DNA of 64,000 bases from UBA6144 sp964399165 (GTDB lineage: Bacteria; Bdellovibrionota; Bacteriovoracia; Bacteriovoracales; Bacteriovoracaceae): positions 1-64,000 of the forward strand of contig CAYNPO010000005.1 of assembly GCA_964399165.1 (NCBI GenBank), written 5' to 3'. The notes beneath the pieces are model-generated. The model was not told the origin of the DNA, did not search any database, and saw only the letters and a list, made by a program, of their open reading frames with translations. The number at the start of each line of letters is the position of its first letter. The stretch's first letter is position 1. Of the stretch, positions 52,193 to 60,262 are shown piece after piece. Both the position numbers and the translations under genes were made by a program.

Positions 52193-52656
52193 ATCTTTCC
52201 TCTGAGACGCGTGCCGTGCTGGAAGCGGCGAAGGCCTCAGGCAAGCGCGTGGTCTTCACCAATGGGTGTTTTGATATCCTCCACCGAGGCCATGTGACTT
52301 ACCTCAACGAAGCCCGCGCATTGGGCGACGTGTTGGTTGTGGGGCTCAACTCAGACGCGAGCGTGAAACGGCTCAAGGGACCGCAGCGCCCCCTCAACCA
52401 GGAGGGTGACCGTCGTTTCGTTCTGCTCAACCTCAAGGGAGTGGACGCCGTGGAGATCTTCGCTGAGGACACCCCTTTGGAACTCATTAAGGCCGTGCAT
52501 CCCGACATCCTGGTCAAGGGCGGAGACTGGAGGCCGGACCAAATCGTAGGTGGGAAGGAAGTCCTGTCTTGGGGCGGGGAGGTGCGCTCTCTTGGCTTCG
52601 TGGAGGGTTACTCCACAACTTCCGTGGTGGAAAAAATTCAGAAATCCACTGACTGA
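52189..52656 (+). CDS. hldE: D-glycero-beta-D-manno-heptose 1-phosphate adenylyltransferase
   Basis: This 155-residue nucleotidyltransferase matches the C-terminal domain of HldE (RfaE2): FTNGCFDILHRGHVTYLNEA contains the HxGH motif, then VGLNSDASVKRLKGPQRPLN, VKGGDWRPDQIVGG and a GYSTTSVVEKI C-terminus (TTxxV motif). It makes ADP-heptose precursors for lipopolysaccharide. The kinase domain is absent, so a separate rfaE1 must be elsewhere. The start is TTG at 52189, coupled to the RDD gene. Confidence 0.93.
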   Translation: MNLSSETRAVLEAAKASGKRVVFTNGCFDILHRGHVTYLNEARALGDVLVVGLNSDASVKRLKGPQRPLNQEGDRRFVLLNLKGVDAVEIFAEDTPLELIKAVHPDILVKGGDWRPDQIVGGKEVLSWGGEVRSLGFVEGYSTTSVVEKIQKSTD

Positions 52657-52730
52657 TCTTCTTGGCACTCCCTGTAAATCCCAAAGCTTCAACCTGAATT
52701 CCCCACAATTTGTTTAGAGCCAAGTCCTTT

Positions 52731-52753
52731 GAAAAAGGCTGCTTTTTCATTTT
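52731..52753 (+). terminator. Weak AT-rich terminator-like hairpin
   Basis: GAAAAAG/CTTTTTC with a 4 nt loop is followed by CATTTTTC, 75 bp after the adenylyltransferase gene. The stem is 7 bp and AT-rich. It may only partly stop transcription. Confidence 0.4.
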
Positions 52754-52778
52754 TCTCGGCAACAACCGACGAACGCGC

Positions 52779-52805
52779 TCAAGATTGTTTCCGGGAGACC
52801 GAAGA
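52779..52805 (+). promoter_or_regulatory. Candidate sigma-28-type flagellin promoter
   Basis: TCAAGATT and ACCGAAGA, spaced by 11 bp, resemble the FliA consensus TAAAGTTT-N11-GCCGATAA at 11 of 16 positions. They lie 54 bp before the flagellin ATG. The match is partial, so this is only a candidate. Confidence 0.35.
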
Positions 52806-52859
52806 GGGGCTCAACACACAAAACCGGTCTTAATTGGTCGGGAAACAAGGAGAATGTGG

Positions 52860-53690
52860 ATGGGCTTGAGGATCAACACGAACATTGCCTCACAAGAGGT
52901 CCAGCGGAACCTGCGGGCAAGTTCTGCTGAGCAAGAAACCGAGTTCGCCCGACTCTCTTCCGGTAAGCGGATCACCAAATCCGCCGACGACGCCGCCGGC
53001 TTGGCCATCGCCAAGAAATTGGACGCCTCCAACAAGGGCATCAAGATGGCCGCGCGAAACGCCAACAACGCCATCTCCATGGTGCAAGTTGCCGAAGGCG
53101 GTTTGAACGAATCCAGCAACATCCTGACTCGCCTCCGCGAACTTTCCGTGCAGGCCGGTTCAGACACCGTGGGTGACCAAGAGCGCGGGTTCCTGAACCT
53201 CGAATACCAGCAGCTCACGCAGGAATTGGACCGCATTGCGGAGACCACCAGCTTCAACGGCAAGTCACTGCTGAAGGGCGAAGGTGACACCCTCGACTTC
53301 CAGGTGGGCGCCTTTGGAGGGGAAGAAAACCGCATCCAATTCGACGCCAGCATCACCGACGCCACCATCGAAAACCTCGGCGTGGACGGCACCAACGTGC
53401 AAAGCAAGTCGGAAGCCTGGAGCAACCTGGAGCGCATCGACGCCGCCATCGACAAAGTGTCCGGTTTCCGCGCTAACCTGGGTGCCATGCAGTCACGCCT
53501 GCAGACCTCCGTGTCCAACTTGGAAACTGCTTCCGTGAACCAAGAGAACGCACGGTCACGCATCGAGGACACCGACTACGCCGAGTCCAGCGCCAAGGTT
53601 GCCTCGATCAACATCATGAAGGCGGCCGGTACCTCGGTGTTGAGCCAAGCCAATGAGTTGCCCATGGGTGCCCTGAAACTCATTGCCTGA
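52860..53690 (+). CDS. fliC: Flagellin
   Basis: This 276-residue flagellar filament protein is short, with almost only the D0/D1 core. The N-terminal MGLRINTNIASQEVQRNL and LSSGKRITKSADDAAGLAIA, and the C-terminal ENARSRIEDTDYAESSAKVA, are the coiled-coil segments that polymerise and bind the export chaperone FliS. The variable surface domain is very small. ATG 52860 is chosen because AAGGAG lies 7 bp upstream; an ATG 6 bp earlier would leave 1 bp spacing. A strong terminator follows, so it is monocistronic at the 3' end. Confidence 0.96.
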   Translation: MGLRINTNIASQEVQRNLRASSAEQETEFARLSSGKRITKSADDAAGLAIAKKLDASNKGIKMAARNANNAISMVQVAEGGLNESSNILTRLRELSVQAGSDTVGDQERGFLNLEYQQLTQELDRIAETTSFNGKSLLKGEGDTLDFQVGAFGGEENRIQFDASITDATIENLGVDGTNVQSKSEAWSNLERIDAAIDKVSGFRANLGAMQSRLQTSVSNLETASVNQENARSRIEDTDYAESSAKVASINIMKAAGTSVLSQANELPMGALKLIA

Positions 53691-53722
53691 TCCGGTCCCC
53701 CTTAGCGGAGCAGTCCACTCCT

Positions 53723-53753
53723 TTCCCGGCCCCTTTGGGGGCCGGGAATTTTT
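53723..53753 (+). terminator. Strong rho-independent terminator of the flagellin gene
   Basis: TTCCCGGCCCC and GGGGCCGGGAA form an 11 bp perfect stem with a 4 nt loop, followed by TTTTT. It lies 33 bp after the flagellin stop. Confidence 0.95.
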
Positions 53754-53774
53754 CCCTTGCCCGGAGGATCACCC

Positions 53775-54515
53775 GTGTCTGAATGGGGTGACAACAAGCT
53801 CAAGAAGATCCATGGCGACAAGCTGATCGGCCACATGCTGGTCACCGCCAAGGAACGCCAGGACCAGGCCCACATCTGGCGCTTCGTGGGAGACAAAAAG
53901 ATGATGGCCGGCGTGCGCCTGGACATCATTCTCCTAGCTCGCGGGGAGTTCGTTTTCTCCCCGCTTCCCGGCCAAGAGGAAGCTTTCGCCCACGTCATGG
54001 GCGCCAGCGACAACGTGAACTTCTTCCTGCCCCACGCGTGCCTGCTGTTCCAAAGCCCATCCAAGGGACGATGGCAGGCGGGGGGATGGGTAGCAAAGTT
54101 CCCCGAGTTCCTGGCCCAGGTGGAGCGACGCAAATGGTTGAGGATGGCCGCTGAGGGGGACCCACGCCTGCGAGCGCAGTTCAGCAAGCAGGTGGCGTTG
54201 CCCCGCCCGAGCACCCAGTTCTTCGGCAAGACTTTGCTGGACCTGGGCGCCGGGGGGGCTTCCCTGGCGATGAGCCGGGCGGAAGCACGCTTCTTCACTC
54301 CCGGGGAAGACATCCGGAACTTTGAGCTTTTGGTGGATGGGCGAAAAATCCGCATCACCGCCAAGGTACTTAGGGTTCAGGAGGTCGCCCTGGGGGAAGG
54401 GCGTCCCAGGGGGTGGAAGGTCAGTCTGCGGTTCGACGCGATCGATCCGAAGGACCAAGACCACCTGTGTAAATTCGTCTTCCAGAACCTGGGAGACAGG
54501 CCCGTGGCGGTTTGA
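53775..54515 (+). CDS. YcgR-like PilZ domain protein
   Basis: This 246-residue cytoplasmic protein has an N-terminal YcgR-N-like domain and a C-terminal PilZ domain. The RKWLRMAAEGDPRLR segment near 117 and LLDLGAGGASLAMS near 155 correspond to the PilZ RxxxR and (D/N)xSxxG c-di-GMP motifs, although the second carries A for S. YcgR binds c-di-GMP and brakes the flagellar motor; the position directly after flagellin supports such a role. GTG 53775 has GGAGG 7 bp upstream. Confidence 0.75.
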   Translation: MSEWGDNKLKKIHGDKLIGHMLVTAKERQDQAHIWRFVGDKKMMAGVRLDIILLARGEFVFSPLPGQEEAFAHVMGASDNVNFFLPHACLLFQSPSKGRWQAGGWVAKFPEFLAQVERRKWLRMAAEGDPRLRAQFSKQVALPRPSTQFFGKTLLDLGAGGASLAMSRAEARFFTPGEDIRNFELLVDGRKIRITAKVLRVQEVALGEGRPRGWKVSLRFDAIDPKDQDHLCKFVFQNLGDRPVAV

Positions 54516-54546
54516 GCCCTCCCCCTTTCCGGGGTAAGATTGCCCC

Positions 54547-55293
54547 ATGCCACTCGCTGCGATTTCCGACATCCACATCCACGAGCGCGGCGACCCTGGC
54601 GGGCGGTGCTTGGAAGATTTCGGGCGCCATCCCTTGGTGGCTTCGGCCACCCATGTGGGGCTTCTAGGCGACATCTTCGACCTTATGGCGGGTGACCACC
54701 CGGAGTATGTCGCCCGACACGCCTGGTTCTTCGAAATGCTAAGGGACTGGTGCGAATCAGGGAAAGTGGTTATCCAGGCCGAGGGGAATCACGACATGCA
54801 CCTCACGGCCTTGTTCGCCCGCGCTGCCCGTAACTGGTCGCCGGCGGCCGCCGCCCGTCTGGTGGTGGCACGCGCGGACCGGCTTTTGGATGTGGACGGC
54901 CGCTGGGTTTTCCTGGGGCATGGGGACACATACAACCGTGAGGACTTCGCTTACTTAAGGTACAAGCGCTTCATCACCTCAGATCCACTAGCCCGGGTCG
55001 CGGACCACGTGATGCCCTACGGGGTCTTAAAGACGCTGGGAGAATATGCCAGTGCGCGCTCCCGGCAACGGGGCGGTCATTACGTTCGCGAGCATGTGCG
55101 GGAGAAATTCCGCTCCGGCGTCAGGGCATTGGCACCTTCCGAGGCCAGCGTTGTGGTGGGTGGCCACAGCCACCTGGTGGAGGAGTATGCCTGGGACGGG
55201 CGCGTTTACCTGAACAATGGATTCCCTCCGAAAAGCCGGAGGTTTTCTTGGGTCACTCGGGACGAGGCGCGTCTGGTCTCCCTCGACGTTTAG
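54547..55293 (+). CDS. lpxH: LpxH-like UDP-2,3-diacylglucosamine hydrolase
   Basis: This 248-residue calcineurin-like phosphoesterase matches LpxH, which makes lipid X in lipid A synthesis. All metal motifs are present: ISDIHIHE, LLGDIFDLMAG, EGNHDMH, GHGDTYN and GGHSHLV. LpxH has the additional RHAWFFEML-like cap. It is convergent with recN and their stop codons overlap by 4 bp. A close relative of different substrate (YbbF-like) cannot be excluded, but the motifs fit LpxH well. Confidence 0.85.
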   Translation: MPLAAISDIHIHERGDPGGRCLEDFGRHPLVASATHVGLLGDIFDLMAGDHPEYVARHAWFFEMLRDWCESGKVVIQAEGNHDMHLTALFARAARNWSPAAAARLVVARADRLLDVDGRWVFLGHGDTYNREDFAYLRYKRFITSDPLARVADHVMPYGVLKTLGEYASARSRQRGGHYVREHVREKFRSGVRALAPSEASVVVGGHSHLVEEYAWDGRVYLNNGFPPKSRRFSWVTRDEARLVSLDV

Positions 55294-56924
55294 TGCAGAG
55301 GCACCATGGCCTCGCTCTCCTTGCGTATGGCGGCCTTGCCCTCCACGGCACGCACTAGCGATTCCGTGCGCTCACCGTCGTCAGACTTACCGGTCTCCTT
55401 GGACACCACGATCAAACGGTCCGCGCAAGCTGCGATCTGCGGGAGATGCGTAATGGCGATGACCTGGGAATGATCCGCGACTTTCCGCAGTGCCTTTCCG
55501 ATGTGCAGGGCGGTCTCACCGCCCATCCCGGCGTCGATTTCGTCGAAGAGGAAAATGCTGATGGAATCATGGTGGGAAAGAACTTGCCGAAGTGCCAGCA
55601 GGATACGGGACAGCTCTCCGCCCGAGGCGATTTCTTTGACCTTGAAGTGCCCCTCCCCGGGATTGGTCTGGGCCAAGAACGTCAACTTGGTGCAACCTGA
55701 ATCACCCAGATCACCTTTCTCCAGCTCGAGGCGGATGTCCGCCCCGTCCATGCGCAGCGAGCGCACAGCTGAGGTCAATTCTGAGGAGAACTTGGCTGCT
55801 GAGCGAATCCGTGCCTCGTGGAGTTTCTCCGCGGCTTTGAGTGCCGAGGACTCAGTGGCGGCAAGGGCCCTGCTGATCTCGCCCAAGTCCACATCCACCT
55901 GGCGGAGCCGCTCGGCCTCGCGCAAGAACGTTTCATGAGCCTCGAGCACTTTCTCGACGGTTCCCCCAAACTTCCGCTTGAGCTTTTGGTAGCCATCCAG
56001 ACGGTCCATGGTGCGCTGAAGCTCTTCTTGATCCGGCTCGCTGGAAGAAAAGCCCCGCAGGGCGTCCCGCAGATCCTCGTAAGCGCTTTCCAGCGCCTGG
56101 AACTTCTCTTGGAAGGCGGACGGCATAAGGGTTGCGTTCTTGGCCAGTAGACTCCTCCCCGCTCGCACCAGGCCAGCCAAACCTCCTCCCTGCTCGTCCC
56201 CTTCCACCAGCCCGTCCAGCTGTCTTATCAGGAGCTGCTTGCGCTCGTGGTTGAGGAACTCATCTTTGAGGCCAACCAGCTCCTCCTCCTCGCCTGCTCT
56301 CGGAGCCACCTGAGCGATTTCGCGGATCTGGTAGTCCAGGTAGTCGAGGCGTTGGTCGCGCTCCGAGCGTGAGCGCTCTAGGGCATCACGCTCCTCCCGC
56401 AGGCTTCGCATTTCCACCACCTGAGCGCGTACGGATTCTGCTTCCGAGGTGGTCTGGCCGAATTGGTCAAGGAGTCTCAGTTGGTAGGCGTCGCTGAGGA
56501 GTTTCTGGTTCTCGAACTGTCCGACGAGGTCAACCCACCGTCGGGAGAACTGGGAGAGTTGTTGCAGGCTGCAAGCCATGTGGTTGAGCCAACACTTTCC
56601 GGTCCCGTCCCGCTTGATTACCCGTTTGATGACGATTTCCCCATCGTCAGAAGGAAAGCCCATCTCATCCAAGGCGCGGCGGGCGTCAGCATCGCCGCCT
56701 GCGAGCACCGCCTCCACCAAGGCGCTTTCCGCCCCAAGGCGCACGGATTTCTTGTCGGCGCGGCCGCCAAACACGAGTTGGAGCGCGTCTAGGATGAGAC
56801 TTTTGCCAGACCCTGTCTCGCCCACGATGGCGTTGAGGCCTTTGCCGAAGCTAATTTCCCTCTGGCGAAAGGTGGCGAAGTTCTGGAGTTTGAGGGTTAC
56901 GAGGTGCAGTTGGTCTTGGCGCAT
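55290..56924 (-). CDS. recN: DNA repair protein RecN
   Basis: This 544-residue SMC-like ATPase acts in double-strand break repair. Walker A is VGETGSGKSLILDAL, the coiled coil covers about 150-370, and the signature ASGGELSRILLALRQVL is followed by Walker B IFLFDEIDAGMGGETA. ATG 56924 is preferred over an upstream ATG inside nadK because AAGGGGG lies close. The length is typical. It is the last gene of the leftward run. Confidence 0.96.
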   Translation of the reverse strand: MRQDQLHLVTLKLQNFATFRQREISFGKGLNAIVGETGSGKSLILDALQLVFGGRADKKSVRLGAESALVEAVLAGGDADARRALDEMGFPSDDGEIVIKRVIKRDGTGKCWLNHMACSLQQLSQFSRRWVDLVGQFENQKLLSDAYQLRLLDQFGQTTSEAESVRAQVVEMRSLREERDALERSRSERDQRLDYLDYQIREIAQVAPRAGEEEELVGLKDEFLNHERKQLLIRQLDGLVEGDEQGGGLAGLVRAGRSLLAKNATLMPSAFQEKFQALESAYEDLRDALRGFSSSEPDQEELQRTMDRLDGYQKLKRKFGGTVEKVLEAHETFLREAERLRQVDVDLGEISRALAATESSALKAAEKLHEARIRSAAKFSSELTSAVRSLRMDGADIRLELEKGDLGDSGCTKLTFLAQTNPGEGHFKVKEIASGGELSRILLALRQVLSHHDSISIFLFDEIDAGMGGETALHIGKALRKVADHSQVIAITHLPQIAACADRLIVVSKETGKSDDGERTESLVRAVEGKAAIRKESEAMVPLH

Positions 56925-56934
56925 GGATCCCCCT

Positions 56935-57834
56935 TCAGGCCCTTCTTCCATGTGTGAACTTGTCTCTCAAGGTCTCGAAATAGGAGCGTTCGGTGTTTTT
57001 CACCAATGGGACGCGTTTGGGCGGGCGGTGGTTCACCCTCACCACGTCGTGCTCCTCGATAGGAAAGCCTTCTTGGCCGTCCAGGGTGAGCGTCAACGAT
57101 TGGAACGCTGGCAAGGGACGCACCGTGAGCTTCGAGCCCGCCGGCAGCACCAGGGGCCTATGGTTGAGCGAGTGGGGGCAAATCGGGGCAAGGAGCAACG
57201 CCTGTACTTCCGGGTGCACCAACGGCCCGCCTGCCGCTAGCGAATAGGCGGTGGAGCCCATAGTGGAACTGATAATGACCCCATCCGCGGCGAGGTTGTA
57301 GACGTGGTGGTCGTCGGACTCCACCCGCAGGTTCACCATGCGAGCGATGTCGTTCTTGGCGAGGACGGCGTCGTTGAAGAAATAGCCTTGGAACACTCGC
57401 TTGTTCCGGCGCTCAACCTCTACGTGGTAGAGGGGCTGCTTGACCGCGGTGTACTTGCCGTCAAGGACCTCGCCAAGGTGGTCGAAGAACTCGTCTTTGT
57501 TGTAGGGAGTGATGAAACCGAGCCGCCCCAGGTTTATCCCGAGGACGGGAATGCCGGCGGCGTCCTTGCGGCACACGCCGATCATGGTACCGTCACCCCC
57601 CAGGGAGATAAGCAGGTCGTTGGCGCGGAAGAATGTCTTGTCTTCTTGGAAACCGAAGCGCTGCTCTTTCTTCCCGAAAATCTTTTGTACACGCTCCTGA
57701 TCGCACTGGCGGAAAAACAGCTCTTTTTTACGGCGAGATGCCCATTGGCAGAGGTTCGGGAGTAGTCCGTAGAACTCTGTCATGGCATGGGGCTTGAGAG
57801 CTATGCCAATTTTGTGTATGGCGGCTGCGCGCAT
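56935..57834 (-). CDS. nadK: NAD kinase
   Basis: This 299-residue enzyme makes NADP from NAD and ATP. The signature ISLGGDGTMIGVCR, GINLGRLGF, the FFNDAVLAKN substrate motif and GSTAYSLAAGGPLVHPEV are all present. The length is normal. It lies 13 bp after the response regulator and 10 bp before recN. The nadK-recN pair is common in bacteria. Confidence 0.96.
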   Translation of the reverse strand: MRAAAIHKIGIALKPHAMTEFYGLLPNLCQWASRRKKELFFRQCDQERVQKIFGKKEQRFGFQEDKTFFRANDLLISLGGDGTMIGVCRKDAAGIPVLGINLGRLGFITPYNKDEFFDHLGEVLDGKYTAVKQPLYHVEVERRNKRVFQGYFFNDAVLAKNDIARMVNLRVESDDHHVYNLAADGVIISSTMGSTAYSLAAGGPLVHPEVQALLLAPICPHSLNHRPLVLPAGSKLTVRPLPAFQSLTLTLDGQEGFPIEEHDVVRVNHRPPKRVPLVKNTERSYFETLRDKFTHGRRA

Positions 57835-57847
57835 GGGGGCTCCCGCT

Positions 57848-58210
57848 TCAGGCTCCCTCGATCCTGGCCAAGGCGGCCATCAGATCGTCGAAAGGCTTGT
57901 TGAGGATTTCACATCGGTATTCTCGCGCTTTCTCCAGGACTTGGGGAGAGTTATAAGCGGTCATGATGATGAATTTTTTCCCCATTTCCTCGAAAGGCAC
58001 CCACTGGCGGGACGCTTCAAGCACGTCGAAGCCCGAAATGTCCTGAAGCATGAGGTCACATACGATGCGGTCATAGTGGCCGCGGGCGATTCGGAGGATG
58101 GCGTCGTGCCCAGACTCCGTGGTTTCGACTTTGTGACCGCGTCGCTCAAGGAGCTTCTTGAGGGACTGGGCTATCAAGACTTCGTCTTCTACCAAGAGAA
58201 TGCGCTTCAT
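57848..58210 (-). CDS. Single-domain response regulator (CheY-like)
   Basis: This 120-residue receiver domain has the acidic pair VEDE at the start, the phosphorylation site D52 in IVCDLMLQDISGF, T84 in IIMTAYN and K105 in LNKPFDD. No output domain follows, so it acts by protein contact or as part of a relay. It is coupled by ATGA overlap to the histidine kinase gene upstream and is almost surely its partner. Confidence 0.93.
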   Translation of the reverse strand: MKRILLVEDEVLIAQSLKKLLERRGHKVETTESGHDAILRIARGHYDRIVCDLMLQDISGFDVLEASRQWVPFEEMGKKFIIMTAYNSPQVLEKAREYRCEILNKPFDDLMAALARIEGA

Positions 58211-59871
58211 AAGATTCTCCGGAGGGTCAAGCGAAAGGCGGCTCCTTCAGCGGGATCCAGGTACTCCAAGTTGCCGCCGGCCTGGAGCGCCAGGTGGCGC
58301 GACAGGGCGAGACCCAGGCCGTGGCCCTGGGCGCGAGTCGTTGTGAACGGCCTAAAAAGGTTTTCCCGGACCAGCGGCGGCAAACCCGGCCCATTGTCGG
58401 ATACTTCCACTGCCACGTCGCTTTCTCCCTGGTGCACGATGAGGCGGATGTGGCCAGCTGTCCCCCCTGTGCGCAAAGCTTGGGCGCTATTGACCAGGAG
58501 GTTGAACAGCACCTGAATCACCAGCACGGGACGTCCCTCCACCTTGAGCGTAGTCCCCTCTGGAGGGACGCCCTCCAGCGTGTGGCGAATACCTTTCAAC
58601 TCCGATTTGGCGAGGGTAACAGCCTCGCGCACCACCATGCCAAGGTCACATGAGGCGTCCTGGGGAGCATCGGAGTAAAGACGTGACAGGTTTTGGAGAA
58701 TCAACTGGCAGCGCTTGATGTTCTTTCCCACTTGCTGGAGCATCATGCGGGAGTCCTCGTCGGGAGGGCTGGATGCCAAGATGTCCGCCGCCAATGCCAG
58801 GCCGAACAAGGGATTGGAGAGTTCGTGCCCCAAGGTGTTGAAGAGGTCGCCGAGGAGCGCGATCTTGTAACGGTGGACAACGTCGATGTCGTTTTCGCCG
58901 CTTTCTGGGGCGTTACCCATGGCCAGGATGTAGCCCTGGCCCAGGGGTATCGAGGTGGTGTGCTCAGGAGGGGCCAACTGGTGGGCGGCATTGGTGAAAA
59001 CCGGCGCCCCCCCCGCTTCCTGCAGCTGGAGGGGATGCGGGCACTCATCCAGCAGCAGCATCACTTCCGCCAGCCGCAAGTCCGAGAACTCACCCTCAAC
59101 CAGGTCCTCTAACCACCAACCAACGATGCGGGCGAAGCCGCGAAAGCACTCCACTTCTTCCTGGGAGAAGGGCAAGAATTCCTCACGGGTGGTGATCAAG
59201 ATGGCATTGAAGCGCTTGAACGCGTAGGGTTCCGCGAGGAAAGGCCCGCCGAAGGGGAGCCAGGGCCACTTAGGGTGGGTTGAGAACTGTCCACTTTTGG
59301 ATTTCTTGGCGGCGGTGAAAAGGGCGTTGAAGGAGTCTATTTCCAATGGATGGGTCGGGGCGCGGTCGGCACCGCCGGCGCCGATCTGCCACGCCTTGGC
59401 TTCGCCCTTCTGGTGCACCAGCAGGAGACCTGGACGGTGGTTCTGGAACCAACGCAGGCCGAACAGGCCGTCGAGGGCGTTCTTGAGACTGATGGTGGTA
59501 GAGAGCTTGGTCAAAAACGTACGCGTTTCGCTCTCGTCAGGCCCCCACCCCTCGGGAACCGCTAAATTGGCGAGTTCAAGGGTGGCGGTAGACGCTCGCC
59601 GGGAACCCGGCACGGATGTACGGGAGAGAGACTTCAAATGTTGGGCAAAGAAGCGGAGGTTGGCCGGGGAGCGCGGGAGCCAAAGTTCGGTTCGCCCTCG
59701 ATGACGGAGCAGGTAGTGAGCGCCCGTCGTCTCGATCCTCCATGCGGCGTCCGAGTGGATATGGAAGTCCGGGGCCGAGAAAGCCGCTGCCGCCTCGCCG
59801 GTTAGTTCCGGGGCGAGATGGACGGCGATGGGCGTTTGGACCTGACCAGAGGAAGAATCGTGATTTTCCAC
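58207..59871 (-). CDS. Sensor histidine kinase without membrane segments
   Basis: This 554-residue protein has no clear membrane helix. Residues about 120-260 look like a GAF-type input domain, 262-320 a PAS-like segment, 333-400 a HisKA domain with H349 in LGHELSNPL, and 440-554 the ATPase domain with VSDNGPGLPP and GHGLGLALSRH. It starts at a GTG. It overlaps the preceding gene by 70 bp in a different frame, which is unusually long. Its position behind flagellar export and glycosylation-type genes suggests a motility-related input. Confidence 0.9.
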   Translation of the reverse strand: MENHDSSSGQVQTPIAVHLAPELTGEAAAAFSAPDFHIHSDAAWRIETTGAHYLLRHRGRTELWLPRSPANLRFFAQHLKSLSRTSVPGSRRASTATLELANLAVPEGWGPDESETRTFLTKLSTTISLKNALDGLFGLRWFQNHRPGLLLVHQKGEAKAWQIGAGGADRAPTHPLEIDSFNALFTAAKKSKSGQFSTHPKWPWLPFGGPFLAEPYAFKRFNAILITTREEFLPFSQEEVECFRGFARIVGWWLEDLVEGEFSDLRLAEVMLLLDECPHPLQLQEAGGAPVFTNAAHQLAPPEHTTSIPLGQGYILAMGNAPESGENDIDVVHRYKIALLGDLFNTLGHELSNPLFGLALAADILASSPPDEDSRMMLQQVGKNIKRCQLILQNLSRLYSDAPQDASCDLGMVVREAVTLAKSELKGIRHTLEGVPPEGTTLKVEGRPVLVIQVLFNLLVNSAQALRTGGTAGHIRLIVHQGESDVAVEVSDNGPGLPPLVRENLFRPFTTTRAQGHGLGLALSRHLALQAGGNLEYLDPAEGAAFRLTLRRIL

Positions 59872-60242
59872 TGGATTAGGTTATCTCGCAGCTCTTCCGT
59901 CAGCAAGTCATGCACGACCGCGGCGTCGCGGGCGCGCACTGCTTCGACGAGGCTGCGCAAGACGGACAGCAGATGCAGCTTGATCCTCAGCATTTCCTCC
60001 CTGATGGGATCTTCGGGCAGGGCGCGGCGGAGGTAGTCACCGGCATACTTCAAAAAAACTGTGAGACGACGGGTTTGGTCGAGGATCTTCTCCACAGAGC
60101 CAGGTGGCGTATTCTCGGGCCCGGCCGCGCGGAGGGCGTCGAGGTCACTGGTGATGTCGGCGATTGTCTCCTGGAGCGTGCGGTGGATGAGGGCGGCCAT
60201 GTCGGCCATCGAGGGCTGCTCCGGGGTGGTTACGTTTTCCAT
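59802..60242 (-). CDS. Small helical protein of unknown function
   Basis: This 146-residue protein is mostly helical and acidic, with no signal peptide or membrane helix. I recognise no family. It has good codon use and a plausible ATG, 20 bp after the GT9-like gene. Its last 23 codons overlap the start of the histidine kinase gene. It could be an accessory protein for the kinase or for flagellar export. Confidence 0.65.
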   Translation of the reverse strand: MENVTTPEQPSMADMAALIHRTLQETIADITSDLDALRAAGPENTPPGSVEKILDQTRRLTVFLKYAGDYLRRALPEDPIREEMLRIKLHLLSVLRSLVEAVRARDAAVVHDLLTEELRDNLIQWKITILPLVRSKRPSPSISPRN

Positions 60243-60262
60243 CTTTCCCCTCCCTGGGATGA

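Noticed and set aside
52665..52685. Sigma-54-like sequence TTGGCACTCCCTGTAAA before flagellin
   Set aside because: The -24 half (TGGCAC) is good but the -12 half lacks the required GC (TGTA instead of TTGC), and it is far from the start codon.
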